The notes under the pieces are model-generated. The model worked only from the letters and a program-made list of their open reading frames with translations, had not been told where the DNA came from and ran no database searches. This document shows, piece by piece, positions 47,829 through 56,628 of a stretch of 64,000 nt of DNA (position 1 is its first letter; each line of letters opens with the position of its first letter). This stretch comes from UBA5614 sp963667535 (GTDB lineage: Bacteria; Cloacimonadota; Cloacimonadia; Cloacimonadales; Cloacimonadaceae): assembly GCA_963667535.2 (NCBI GenBank), contig CAXXDU010000002.1, forward strand, positions 434,001 through 498,000, written 5' to 3'. Made by a program: the position numbers and the translations under genes.

Positions 47829-48788
47829 ATGAAAAAAATAATATTTATTCTAATAGCCCTGATGTTACTTACCCTGTCTTCTGCTTTTGCCGTTGAGAAT
47901 AACGATGCTGCCAGTTATCTTCGTTTAGGTGCAGATGCCCGTTCAGTTGGAATGGGTGGGACAGGCGTTGCGTTCATGGATAATGTTACCGCAGCATACT
48001 GCAATCCTGCCGCTTTGGCAGATGCAAAAAGAATTGAATTTGCTACTGCAACAAGACAGAATATGGGATGGGACAGAACTCAATACTCAGCATCCTTAGG
48101 TTTTAAACTTCCTTTAGGATATGTCGCATTTTCCTGGCAGAATGCTGGAGTTAGCAATTTTGATGGTTATGATGCAAACGGACAAAGCATGGGCACTTTT
48201 GATAGTTCAGACAATAATCTTGGTGTCGGGTTTGCCGTTAAAATTCAAAGATTCAATTTTGGGGTAACTCCCAAGATTTATATGTCCAAGATTGGCGACG
48301 ATAGCAAATCAGGCTATGGTGTTGATTTTGGCGCACTCTACCATATAAACCGTTATTTCAATATTGGTTTAATGGCTCGCGACCTGGTATCCGATTATCC
48401 AGGTGAAACTGACAAAGCTCCACGCGAATTTGTACCAGGTATCGCTGCATTCCCAATCCCAGGTCTGGTGATTGCTGCAGAAATGACTGGAGAAAATGAT
48501 TTTCAGCAATCAAGGCTGAAAATGGGAGCTGAATACTGGATAGGAGCAGGCGAAGACCAGGAAATTGGTTCCAGTTTGTCCGGAATCAGAATTACTGATA
48601 ATACAAGCTGGTCTAATATTCTTTCCAAGACCCAAGCCGGTATCAGAGCCGGTATGAATGACGGAGCTTTTTCTTGTGGTTTCGGAATTCGCTTCAGAAT
48701 GTTGGAAATGAATTATGCCTATCAGGTAGCTAAGAAAGAATTACTCCTAAACGACACTCACATGTATTCATTATTGCTTAGATTCTAA
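47829..48788 (+). CDS. PorV/PorQ-family outer-membrane beta-barrel protein
   Basis: A 319-residue barrel of the PorV/PorQ (UPF0164, FadL-like) family: signal MKKIIFILIALMLLTLSSAFA, then the hallmark YLRLGADARSVGMGGTGVAF and NPAALADAKR near the mature N-terminus, and many alternating strands ending in an aromatic terminal strand YSLLLRF, as outer-membrane barrels do. In T9SS, PorV shuttles cargo from the translocon to the surface. The frame opens at 47817, but GGAGGA at 47819-47824 fixes the start at 47829. It lies between a giant T9SS-type cargo gene and a PorE-like gene, which supports the secretion role. Confidence 0.85.
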   Translation: MKKIIFILIALMLLTLSSAFAVENNDAASYLRLGADARSVGMGGTGVAFMDNVTAAYCNPAALADAKRIEFATATRQNMGWDRTQYSASLGFKLPLGYVAFSWQNAGVSNFDGYDANGQSMGTFDSSDNNLGVGFAVKIQRFNFGVTPKIYMSKIGDDSKSGYGVDFGALYHINRYFNIGLMARDLVSDYPGETDKAPREFVPGIAAFPIPGLVIAAEMTGENDFQQSRLKMGAEYWIGAGEDQEIGSSLSGIRITDNTSWSNILSKTQAGIRAGMNDGAFSCGFGIRFRMLEMNYAYQVAKKELLLNDTHMYSLLLRF

Positions 48789-48856
48789 GCATATTCAGTG
48801 GAGTGTATGAAGTGATAAAAACGGTTATACCGTTATACCAATATTATTTTTCTTCT

Positions 48857-48882
48857 GGAAATCGCTCTTTAGAGCGATTTCC
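48857..48882 (+). other. 12-bp perfect hairpin in the leader of the PorE-like gene
   Basis: GGAAATCGCTCT and AGAGCGATTTCC with a 2-nt centre, ending 29 bp before the start codon. No U-run follows, so an mRNA structure or protein site is more likely than a terminator. A direct repeat GTTATACC lies just upstream. Confidence 0.6.
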
Positions 48883-48911
48883 GGGAGATTATTCTTATCT
48901 GGGAGAGTGAT

Positions 48912-51647
48912 ATGAAAAGATTCATTTTATGGCTTTTGGTTCTCCTTATCTGTCAAACAAGTTTTGCTGCACTGAATGACCGCCTGTTCGTTAATGCCAA
49001 TCAGAATTATCAGGTAGGTAATTACCGTCAGGCTAAACTAAACCTGACCAATATGGAAGAAATTGATAAGCAAAGCTCTGAATATGCTTTACTCATGGGT
49101 AAAGTATGTTTGGCTTTAGGAGAATATAAAGAATCCTACGAATGGCTCACAAAGTTTAAACAAGGCAGTATGGGCTCAGACCCGATTGCCAGTGATGAAC
49201 TTCTCGGGCTAATCAATGATGCAGCAGCATATCAGGAATATGCCAAAGTAGCATTGACCGTAGCTATGCCTAAAGGAAACATTAACAGCTATGATTCTGA
49301 CTATGCCCCCATCGTAACACGTGACGGCAAAGCAATGTATTTTAGCTCACTGCGCAGAAGTACTTTTGGCAAAGAAAACATTTTTAAATCCGAACTGAAG
49401 GATGGTATTTGGTCAGAACCGACCGAAGTACAAAGCCTGAATACTGATTATAACGAGTGCATGGGCACAATCTTAGAAGATAATCAAACAGCTTATCTCT
49501 TTGGTTATTACAAAAATACCGCTAAAACCAATGGTGATATTTTTATTTCAACTTATGAAGATGGTAAATGGTCCAAACCAAGAATAATTCAGGAAGTTTC
49601 CAGCGATTATTTTGATTTGCAACCATACGTTTTTAATGGTGACACAATGTTTTTCACCAGTAACCGTGACGGCAGTCATGATAACTATGATATCTTCGTA
49701 TCTGAATTAGTAGATGGAACCTGGTCCACACCTATAAATCTTGGTCCGACTATTAATACTAATCAGGATGAACAATCTCCGTTTTTAGATTGGGATGGTA
49801 AGACCTTGTATTTCAGTTCTAAAGGTCATGCCGGTTATGGTGGAGACGATATATTCCGCACTACAAGAACAGGAAGCGATTGGACTGAGTGGTCAACACC
49901 TGAAAATATGGGTCCAATCATCAATTCTGTATTAAATGACCGCTATTTCACTTCAACCAGCGATGGCGCAACTGCATATTATTCTTCCAATCGCAGAGAC
50001 GGTGTCGGTCAGGAAGATATTTATTATATCGACTTAGCTCTTTATAATTCAATTCGCGATAAGATTGAAGCCTCCCGCCTTGGTAAGGTTGCTCCTGTTG
50101 CGGGCACTTATGATATTATTATAAACGGTATTGTCGTAGACGAAGAAGATAATCCCCTTACAGCTAAAATTACCTGGGACTATATGCAAAATGAACAACC
50201 TCAGACTCAGGTTATTACTTCAGAAGAAGACGGTACGTTCAATTTCCCACTCAACTGTACTCTGGACCAGATTTCATATAATTGCAAGCCCAGAGGCTAT
50301 GAAAGAGCTGAAAGAACAGTTGATTTAACCAAGATAGAGACTATCAATGAGACAATACCTGTAGTATTCGTCAAGATTACCTGTAAAAAACTGGATAGAG
50401 CTTCTGACGAAGCTTTCGATATCCGGATGTCAGGTAATGTGCTGGATGAAAAAAACAATCCTGTTATGACTAATGTTTACTGGTATTATGTCTATAATGA
50501 TGAAATGAATGAAATCATCGTTGAAACAGATGAAAACGGTGCTTACAAATTCTATATTCCCAGAGTCTCTCAAATTAAGTATATGATTAATGACCCACGC
50601 TATCTTCCGAAAGAAGAGATGCAGAGTTTACCTGCCGAAATCAATGCCTACGACCAAAAAATCAGACTTATGACCCTTTCCAACGATGTTAGAATCAGCG
50701 GTAAGGTAGTTGATAAGAATGGTGAACCTTTGGTTGCTGATTTGTATTGGTTTTATACTACCGAAGACCAGGCCGTAGAATACCACGTTGTTTCTAAACC
50801 TGACGGCACTTATATGGTTGCTGTGCAAAGAAAAGGTAAAATCAATTATCGCGTGGAAAAGAAGAATTACATGCAGATTTCAGGTTCAATGGACCTTCCT
50901 AAAGACCAAAGTGAAAATACCAAAGATTTCACTCTGATCAAACTTGAACTTGATGAAACTATCGCTCTGGAAAATGTTCTTTTTGAATTCAATAAATCTA
51001 TTTTGATGAAAGAATCATTTCCTATACTCAATCCTGTAGTCTCAACGATGAAAGCAAATCCCAGCCTGAATATCGAGCTTGCCGGTCATACTGACAATAT
51101 CGGTGGCAAGGAATACAATCAGAGACTATCAGAAGCAAGAGCAAAAGCTGTTGCTGATTACCTTATCAGTAAGGATATTGATAAGGGAAGGATTATGTAT
51201 AAAGGTTATGGTCTGGAAAAACCTATTGCTGATAACAAAACTGATGCCGGCAGAGCTAAGAACCGCCGCACAGAATTGAAAGTCTTAGGTATTGAATTCC
51301 AGGCTGATGATACTGAGAAGATTGTAGCCGGTTTTGAAAATGCATCCAATTTACCCGTCGTCAGCAAAACTATCAAAGCTGAACGCAATATATCCAAAAT
51401 CGAAACTATCTCTTCTGCTCTGGAAAACCAGTTCATTGCTAAGATTAAAGAATCTGCCGGTGCTCAGAAAGGTCAGCTTGTAGTTGAACTTTTCATATCC
51501 AAAGGCACTGTCCAATCTGTGAAACCTTATGTTAAATCAGGTACTTTCACAGATGAAACATTGACAGATATCTCCACAAAGCTCATGGGCTGGAAAGTCG
51601 ATTCAGATAAGAGCTTCATCCACACTCTGGATGTCTCGGTAAATTAA
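48912..51647 (+). CDS. PorE-like protein: TPR, WD40/PD40 propeller, three CRDs, OmpA domain
   Basis: A 911-residue exported protein (signal ends TSFA). About 20-95 is TPR-like. About 118-370 is a PD40 propeller with repeated DYAPIVTRDGKAMYFSS / DEQSPFLDWDGKTLYFSS motifs. About 400-685 holds three carboxypeptidase-regulatory-like domains (GIVVDEEDNPL, GNVLDEKNNPV, GKVVDKNGEPL). About 690-800 is OmpA-like (VLFEFNKS, IELAGHTDN, NQRLSEARA, AKNRRTELK), binding peptidoglycan. A further 100 residues (GQLVVELFISKGTVQSVKP...) follow. TPR-WD40-CRD-OmpA is the architecture of T9SS protein PorE, which has one CRD and is a lipoprotein; here there are three CRDs and no lipobox. GGGAGAG precedes the ATG. 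Confidence 0.85.
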   Translation: MKRFILWLLVLLICQTSFAALNDRLFVNANQNYQVGNYRQAKLNLTNMEEIDKQSSEYALLMGKVCLALGEYKESYEWLTKFKQGSMGSDPIASDELLGLINDAAAYQEYAKVALTVAMPKGNINSYDSDYAPIVTRDGKAMYFSSLRRSTFGKENIFKSELKDGIWSEPTEVQSLNTDYNECMGTILEDNQTAYLFGYYKNTAKTNGDIFISTYEDGKWSKPRIIQEVSSDYFDLQPYVFNGDTMFFTSNRDGSHDNYDIFVSELVDGTWSTPINLGPTINTNQDEQSPFLDWDGKTLYFSSKGHAGYGGDDIFRTTRTGSDWTEWSTPENMGPIINSVLNDRYFTSTSDGATAYYSSNRRDGVGQEDIYYIDLALYNSIRDKIEASRLGKVAPVAGTYDIIINGIVVDEEDNPLTAKITWDYMQNEQPQTQVITSEEDGTFNFPLNCTLDQISYNCKPRGYERAERTVDLTKIETINETIPVVFVKITCKKLDRASDEAFDIRMSGNVLDEKNNPVMTNVYWYYVYNDEMNEIIVETDENGAYKFYIPRVSQIKYMINDPRYLPKEEMQSLPAEINAYDQKIRLMTLSNDVRISGKVVDKNGEPLVADLYWFYTTEDQAVEYHVVSKPDGTYMVAVQRKGKINYRVEKKNYMQISGSMDLPKDQSENTKDFTLIKLELDETIALENVLFEFNKSILMKESFPILNPVVSTMKANPSLNIELAGHTDNIGGKEYNQRLSEARAKAVADYLISKDIDKGRIMYKGYGLEKPIADNKTDAGRAKNRRTELKVLGIEFQADDTEKIVAGFENASNLPVVSKTIKAERNISKIETISSALENQFIAKIKESAGAQKGQLVVELFISKGTVQSVKPYVKSGTFTDETLTDISTKLMGWKVDSDKSFIHTLDVSVN

Positions 51648-51667
51648 TACTAACTAATTTGTGATAA

Positions 51668-51707
51668 AACAGGGATGTTGATTCATATCAATGTCCCTGT
51701 TTGTTTA
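51668..51707 (+). terminator. Intrinsic terminator after the PorE-like gene
   Basis: AACAGGGA / TCCCTGTT outer stem with an internal TG/TG bulge and an inner TTGAT / ATCAA stem, followed by TGTTTATAT. It ends the PorE-like transcript 20 bp after the stop. Confidence 0.75.
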
Positions 51708-51724
51708 TATATCAAGCGGTAAAT

Positions 51725-52729
51725 ATGAAGAAACACTACTTTCTATTGTTCTTGTTTGCCTTCTCATCACTCCTTATAGCCCAAATTTCAACCCATTTAA
51801 CAAAAGACAGTCCCTCCGAGATTATTGACACAGTATATGCAGAAGCATCATTACAAGGCAATTATGCATACCATATCGAAAGCAACTGGTATGCGGGGGG
51901 AGTAGTTCCGCACAGTGAAGGATCAATGTATGTCGGTGATGCGTATGGTCCTGATGACTGGATGCAGACCATATACAGCAACATTGCTTACAGAGGTTAC
52001 CTTTCCTTTCATATCGACAATCTACATGATGGCTATGAAATTGAAAGCGTTACCTTTAATATATATCAACGAATATGTTTTGGCAATGATGTTTCGCAAA
52101 CTTTCCCCATCTGGTACAATAATTTACAGTATTACTGCATTCTGGCTCGGGCTGATTACGGCGACACACTCGAAGAAAGCGATTTTTATCCTGAAGGAAC
52201 GGAGAATATAGGTGCTATCAGTCCCAATGATGGCATCACAAATGGGTGGAAACAGCTTGATGTAACAAATACATATTTGGCAGACAGGGCAATCAACAAA
52301 GAATATTACCAGACACTATTATATTTTCCCATACTATCAGATTATGATGCTCAAGAGGATGTTGTTATCTTTGATAATGCCAATACTTCTTATCCCGGAC
52401 ACAAACCAAATCTGGTTATTCACTATGTAAATACCACATCCGGTCAAGATGACCACAATGATGCGATAACAGCATTCTCCATTTATCCCAATCCAGTATC
52501 ATCAGCTGCAACCGTGCAAGTTAAATCCGGCTCGCATCTTGCCTCTCTTGAAGTGTATAACGTCAAAGGACAGAGAATGGATAGCATTTCCAGACAGATT
52601 GTATCCAAGGCTGAGAGTAAGCTTATCTTTGACCGTTCAAAGCTGCCTTCAGGTCTGTATATCCTCCGCAGCGTTATTTCCAAACAGGGAAGAACATTCA
52701 CTATAAACCGCAAGGTTATGCTATACTAG
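51725..52729 (+). CDS. Secreted T9SS-type cargo protein of unknown function
   Basis: A 334-residue protein starting at MKKHYFLLFLFAFSSLLIAQ, a clear signal peptide (the frame opens 24 bp earlier but without reason to start there). The body has GYLSFHIDNL..GYEIESVTFNIYQ and GWKQLDVTNTYLADRA, resembling DNRLRE-type beta sandwiches found on secreted proteins. The tail FSIYPNPVSSAATVQV ... LEVYNVKGQRM ... LPSGLYILRSV is the T9SS sorting pattern. It starts just after the PorE-like terminator. Confidence 0.8.
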   Translation: MKKHYFLLFLFAFSSLLIAQISTHLTKDSPSEIIDTVYAEASLQGNYAYHIESNWYAGGVVPHSEGSMYVGDAYGPDDWMQTIYSNIAYRGYLSFHIDNLHDGYEIESVTFNIYQRICFGNDVSQTFPIWYNNLQYYCILARADYGDTLEESDFYPEGTENIGAISPNDGITNGWKQLDVTNTYLADRAINKEYYQTLLYFPILSDYDAQEDVVIFDNANTSYPGHKPNLVIHYVNTTSGQDDHNDAITAFSIYPNPVSSAATVQVKSGSHLASLEVYNVKGQRMDSISRQIVSKAESKLIFDRSKLPSGLYILRSVISKQGRTFTINRKVMLY

Positions 52730-53013
52730 ATACTATTTTTAACCCAACCAGTATTTTTCCAGACGCTACTATATCTTTCTTGTTTGTCTAAACAGTAACT
52801 CATATTTGATTCCAACTTCTTCATTCTAACATCACTTAAAGAAAGATTAATAATGAACAAACATGTAAGCAAGAATAAGTGACATTTAGAATAAATATTG
52901 CTTGACTGATTTGTATGCATCAATCAAAGTTTAACACATGAAGTATTAAGAAGCGTATTGCATATATTGAGGACATGTAAAATGACTTACTGTTTTACAG
53001 GAATGGGAAGGCC

Positions 53014-53115
53014 ATGAGACATTTTTATGTAACCGGAGTTTTAGTTTTCCTGATGGTAGTGGCAATTTTCTCATTACACGCTGTTACCGCATTAAATAAA
53101 GGATGGGGAGCATGA
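53014..53115 (+). CDS. 33-residue hydrophobic microprotein coupled to the 1,157-residue cargo gene
   Basis: The ORF MRHFYVTGVLVFLMVVAIFS..., ending LHAVTALNKGWGA, is a single hydrophobic segment like a signal anchor. GGGAAGG lies before the ATG. Its stop overlaps the next start as ATGA (53112-53115), and the GGGGAG of the next gene lies inside it. The same design, small exported ORF with ATGA into a large T9SS cargo, is seen at 26468-26680. The 284 bp upstream hold AATATTGCTTGAC (52894-52906), a likely -35 region. Confidence 0.6.
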   Translation: MRHFYVTGVLVFLMVVAIFSLHAVTALNKGWGA

Positions 53116-56100
53116 AAAATATATGGAAGTTTCTACTAATAGCATTCGCTCTGCAGGTTGCCATAGCTGAACTAGCAGCCCAGAATGTAACTATCGGAGC
53201 AGGTGATCAGCTTGCCGGAAAGCCATTTGATTTCAACTATCAAAACAGTCTGTATGAAACCTTGTATTATCCCGATGAGGTTGAGATTTTCGGTACTTTT
53301 GTCGGGATATCCTATTACTACAATTCCCCTACGGTAAATATAACCGGACAGCATGTTAAAATCTGGATGGGCACAACAGCTTTTAATGATTTATCAGCAG
53401 GATGGATTCCATCAACTCAGCTTACTCTGGTTTTTGATGGGGATATTGATTTGCTTGCCGGGCAGGATTCGCTCTATATATCCTTCTCCACACCTTATCC
53501 CTATACAGGACAAAATCTGGTGATAATGACACAGCGCCCCTGGGAAGGAGAATGGATAGGCAGCTTTCCCATGTTTCAATGCCAGACTGTTGGAACAAAC
53601 AGAGCAAGGAACTTCTATTCAGATGCAATTACTCCAGACCCGGCTAACCCACCTACAACAGGTGCAACATTGAGCATTACAGGGCAATTTCCCAAGACAA
53701 CTCTGCACTTAGTGGACGTGGAAGTTCATGATTTAGCTGCATTATCAATAACAGGGAACATTACTCCGACAGAAGATACGGCAAGCACATACATTGTAGC
53801 CATACATAATAATGGACTGTGGATTGAATCACAATACAGTGTCAAACTATATGGACCGGATAATCTGGAACTTGCCACCAGTGCAGGTGTGACAATCATC
53901 TTTGGACAAACGACAGAAGTTTTGGTTAGCTGGACTCCTACTACTCCGGGAATTACGTCTATATATGCCAAAGTCATACTTGCCGGAGACGATAATAGCA
54001 CAAATGACCAGACAGCGCCTATGAACATTGTGGTTCAGCCATCAGGAACAATTTGGCCTCCTCCTCCTCCAACTATTTTAAGCAGGGTGCCGGTTGATAT
54101 GTATTATCATAATAGCCTGTTTGAGACTATTTTTCCTGAGGATGACTTGTATTTATATAGTGTTGGGAGACCCTGTTTAATCAATGCGATAACTTTTTAT
54201 AATAATTTTAGTACGAGCTATCTGCTGAATATGCCAACCAAAATATGGCTGGGTAATACTGAACTGACAGATTTGACAGCAGGATGGGTTCCCTCAACTC
54301 AATTGACTCAGGTTTTTGATGGGAATGTAGCTTATCCGGGGGGGCAAAACAATATATACATCAATTTGCAGACGCCATTCTTTTATTCAGGTGGTAATCT
54401 TATCATGATGGTAAACCGTCCTATGGATACCAATTATTACTCGATTTTAGATAACTTCAATTGCTTTACTTCTACTGTAAATTGTGCAAGGAGACTATAT
54501 AGCGATACAATTGAGTATAACCCGGCAAATCCGCCACAAGGCGATGCAGGTCTATCTAATATATATCCTGTGACTTACTTTTATGCGTCACAGAGCGGAC
54601 TTAGCTCTTTGAGCGGAGTGGTCAGAAACAACCAAAACCAGCCAATATCAAGAGTTACGGTTCAGATAACAAATCTTAATATGAGCACACTCACAGACTC
54701 ATCTGGTGTTTACAGCTTTCCGAGTGTTACTGAAGGCACCTATCAGGTTGCTGTTTCAAAAACAGGCTATTTAACCCAAACATTGACCACAATAATTACA
54801 GATTCGCAGAATTCAACTCTTGATTTTGTAATGCAGGATGCGCCGTTTGTATCAATTACCGGCAGGATAGTAAACAGTCTGGTTCCTGATCTGGGCATAG
54901 ACAGTGCACAAATCGAACTGGAGGGAACTCTCAACACAACTCTTACTACAGATGCAAGAGGTTACTTCAGCATATCCAATGTTCCAACCAACCAGACTTA
55001 TTCGATACTGGTCTCCAAAGCAGGTTATCAAAACTATTCAAGTACTGTTCAGGTCAGCAATCTGGACCTGAATCTGGGGAATATGCTCTTTAATGAGTTA
55101 AATCTGCACCCATTTAACGTGCAGGCAGTTGATACAGCTGAGCACGCCGGCTTTAATATAGCCTGGAATCAACCTTATACTGGTGATGGAGAAGAGGTAC
55201 ATTATGACGATGGCACCAGTTACTGGATCTGCGGAGCTTATCCGGGAACGCCAATGGATGCTGCTATCAGGTTTTCAACTGAGGATTTAACAGCTTATGC
55301 AGGGATGTCACTTTTTTCGATTAAATTCATTCCCATACGCAGTAATGTTACACATAGTATCAGAGTATGGACAGGTGGTGAGCAGGGAGCTTCAGGTGAT
55401 TTAATAGTTGACCAGTTAGTAAGCAATTTCACTGTAAACGAATGGAATACTATTGATTTGGACACACCGGTATTAATATCAGGTGATGTAGAGCTTTGGT
55501 TTGGAGTCCATTACTCCTTATCAGACCCAACCCCTGCAAGCCATGATAATAGTCCGGTTCATAACTGGAAAGGTAATCTGATGTTTACAGGCAATTCATG
55601 GAACGTTTTGTTTATAGACGATCCTTATTATGACGGTAATTGGAATATTAGAGGTCTGCTCAATGTTGACTGTGTTAATCGGAACAATGTTCCAATTCCA
55701 TTAGTATGTAATCCCATTGACCAGGATATCGAAATAAAAGGAATCGGCAATCATTTCGAATTTAGAAGGACTCGTTCAGACAACTCCATAATGGACAGAA
55801 ACCGCTCAATTGTGGGTTATCAGGTCTGGAGATTTGAACCATATCAACAAGGTAACCCTGCCTTATGGACGTTACTGACACCTGACCCAATTACAGCTAC
55901 TGCTTTCTTTGATACAAATCCAGCCCCTGCACTGGGTTCTTGGATACGGAGATGGGCAGTGAAAGCACTGTACTCAGGTAATCAATACTCTAATCCGGCG
56001 TTTTCCAATATTATCAGTGGTGGCACACCGGCAGGTTTGATTAAAGGCGTCGTTACCAATAGCCTTAACAATGAGAGTGTTTCTGAAGTTATGATAACGT

Positions 56101-56585
56101 TTCCCCAAACCAGCAACCAGACGATTACAGATAGCAATGGTCTGTACAATCTGGTTCTGCCCCCGGGCACATATTCACTTACGGCTACTAATGATAACTA
56201 TACAATATATCAGCAGAATGAAATTGAAATTACCGATGGAGATACTACTACTGTAGATATAGAATTGATACCGTCTGTTGCAAACCCTGACGAGCCTGAG
56301 CTGATCAAAGCAACGATACTGAATAGCTGCTATCCCAATCCTTTTAATACAAGTACAACTGTCAGCTATGATATCAAATCACCTGTGCAGACCAGCCTGG
56401 AAATCTATAATATCAAAGGGCAGCATATTAAAACGCTGGTCAGCGAAGTAAAGAAAACCGGAAGATATCTGGCAGTTTGGAATGGAACTGACAACGCTAA
56501 TAAACATGTTGCAGAAGGAATGTACTTACTCAGGATGAAAGCCGGCGAATATACCTCATCCGGTAAACTGCTCCATATAAGGTAA
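53112..56585 (+). CDS. Large secreted T9SS-type cargo protein with duplicated lectin-like region and CRDs
   Basis: A 1,157-residue protein, signal MKNIWKFLLIAFALQVAIAELAAQ; start fixed by GGGGAG before 53112. Two related units near residues 25-205 and 330-505 (PFDFNYQNSLYETLYYPDE / PVDMYYHNSLFETIFPEDD, then KIWMGTTAFNDLSAGWIPST / KIWLGNTELTDLTAGWVPST) are a duplication. A CARDB-like domain lies between. Two carboxypeptidase-regulatory-like domains follow (LSGVVRNNQNQPISRVTVQI; ITGRIVNS), then a jelly roll, an FnIII-like part and a third CRD (IKGVVTNSLNNESVSEVMIT). The C-terminal tail is CYPNPFNTSTTVSYDI ... YNIKGQHIKTL ... WNGTDNANKHVAEGMYLLRM. Function unknown; probably surface-exposed. Confidence 0.85.
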   Translation: MKNIWKFLLIAFALQVAIAELAAQNVTIGAGDQLAGKPFDFNYQNSLYETLYYPDEVEIFGTFVGISYYYNSPTVNITGQHVKIWMGTTAFNDLSAGWIPSTQLTLVFDGDIDLLAGQDSLYISFSTPYPYTGQNLVIMTQRPWEGEWIGSFPMFQCQTVGTNRARNFYSDAITPDPANPPTTGATLSITGQFPKTTLHLVDVEVHDLAALSITGNITPTEDTASTYIVAIHNNGLWIESQYSVKLYGPDNLELATSAGVTIIFGQTTEVLVSWTPTTPGITSIYAKVILAGDDNSTNDQTAPMNIVVQPSGTIWPPPPPTILSRVPVDMYYHNSLFETIFPEDDLYLYSVGRPCLINAITFYNNFSTSYLLNMPTKIWLGNTELTDLTAGWVPSTQLTQVFDGNVAYPGGQNNIYINLQTPFFYSGGNLIMMVNRPMDTNYYSILDNFNCFTSTVNCARRLYSDTIEYNPANPPQGDAGLSNIYPVTYFYASQSGLSSLSGVVRNNQNQPISRVTVQITNLNMSTLTDSSGVYSFPSVTEGTYQVAVSKTGYLTQTLTTIITDSQNSTLDFVMQDAPFVSITGRIVNSLVPDLGIDSAQIELEGTLNTTLTTDARGYFSISNVPTNQTYSILVSKAGYQNYSSTVQVSNLDLNLGNMLFNELNLHPFNVQAVDTAEHAGFNIAWNQPYTGDGEEVHYDDGTSYWICGAYPGTPMDAAIRFSTEDLTAYAGMSLFSIKFIPIRSNVTHSIRVWTGGEQGASGDLIVDQLVSNFTVNEWNTIDLDTPVLISGDVELWFGVHYSLSDPTPASHDNSPVHNWKGNLMFTGNSWNVLFIDDPYYDGNWNIRGLLNVDCVNRNNVPIPLVCNPIDQDIEIKGIGNHFEFRRTRSDNSIMDRNRSIVGYQVWRFEPYQQGNPALWTLLTPDPITATAFFDTNPAPALGSWIRRWAVKALYSGNQYSNPAFSNIISGGTPAGLIKGVVTNSLNNESVSEVMITFPQTSNQTITDSNGLYNLVLPPGTYSLTATNDNYTIYQQNEIEITDGDTTTVDIELIPSVANPDEPELIKATILNSCYPNPFNTSTTVSYDIKSPVQTSLEIYNIKGQHIKTLVSEVKKTGRYLAVWNGTDNANKHVAEGMYLLRMKAGEYTSSGKLLHIR

Positions 56586-56628
56586 ATCTGAACAGTTTAA
56601 ATATAGTTTTCAACGAGGAATCGAGATT

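Noticed and set aside
48857..48882. Terminator between the PorV-like and PorE-like genes
   Set aside because: The stem is strong but has only a 2-nt centre and no U-run, so it is listed as an RNA structure and not as a terminator.
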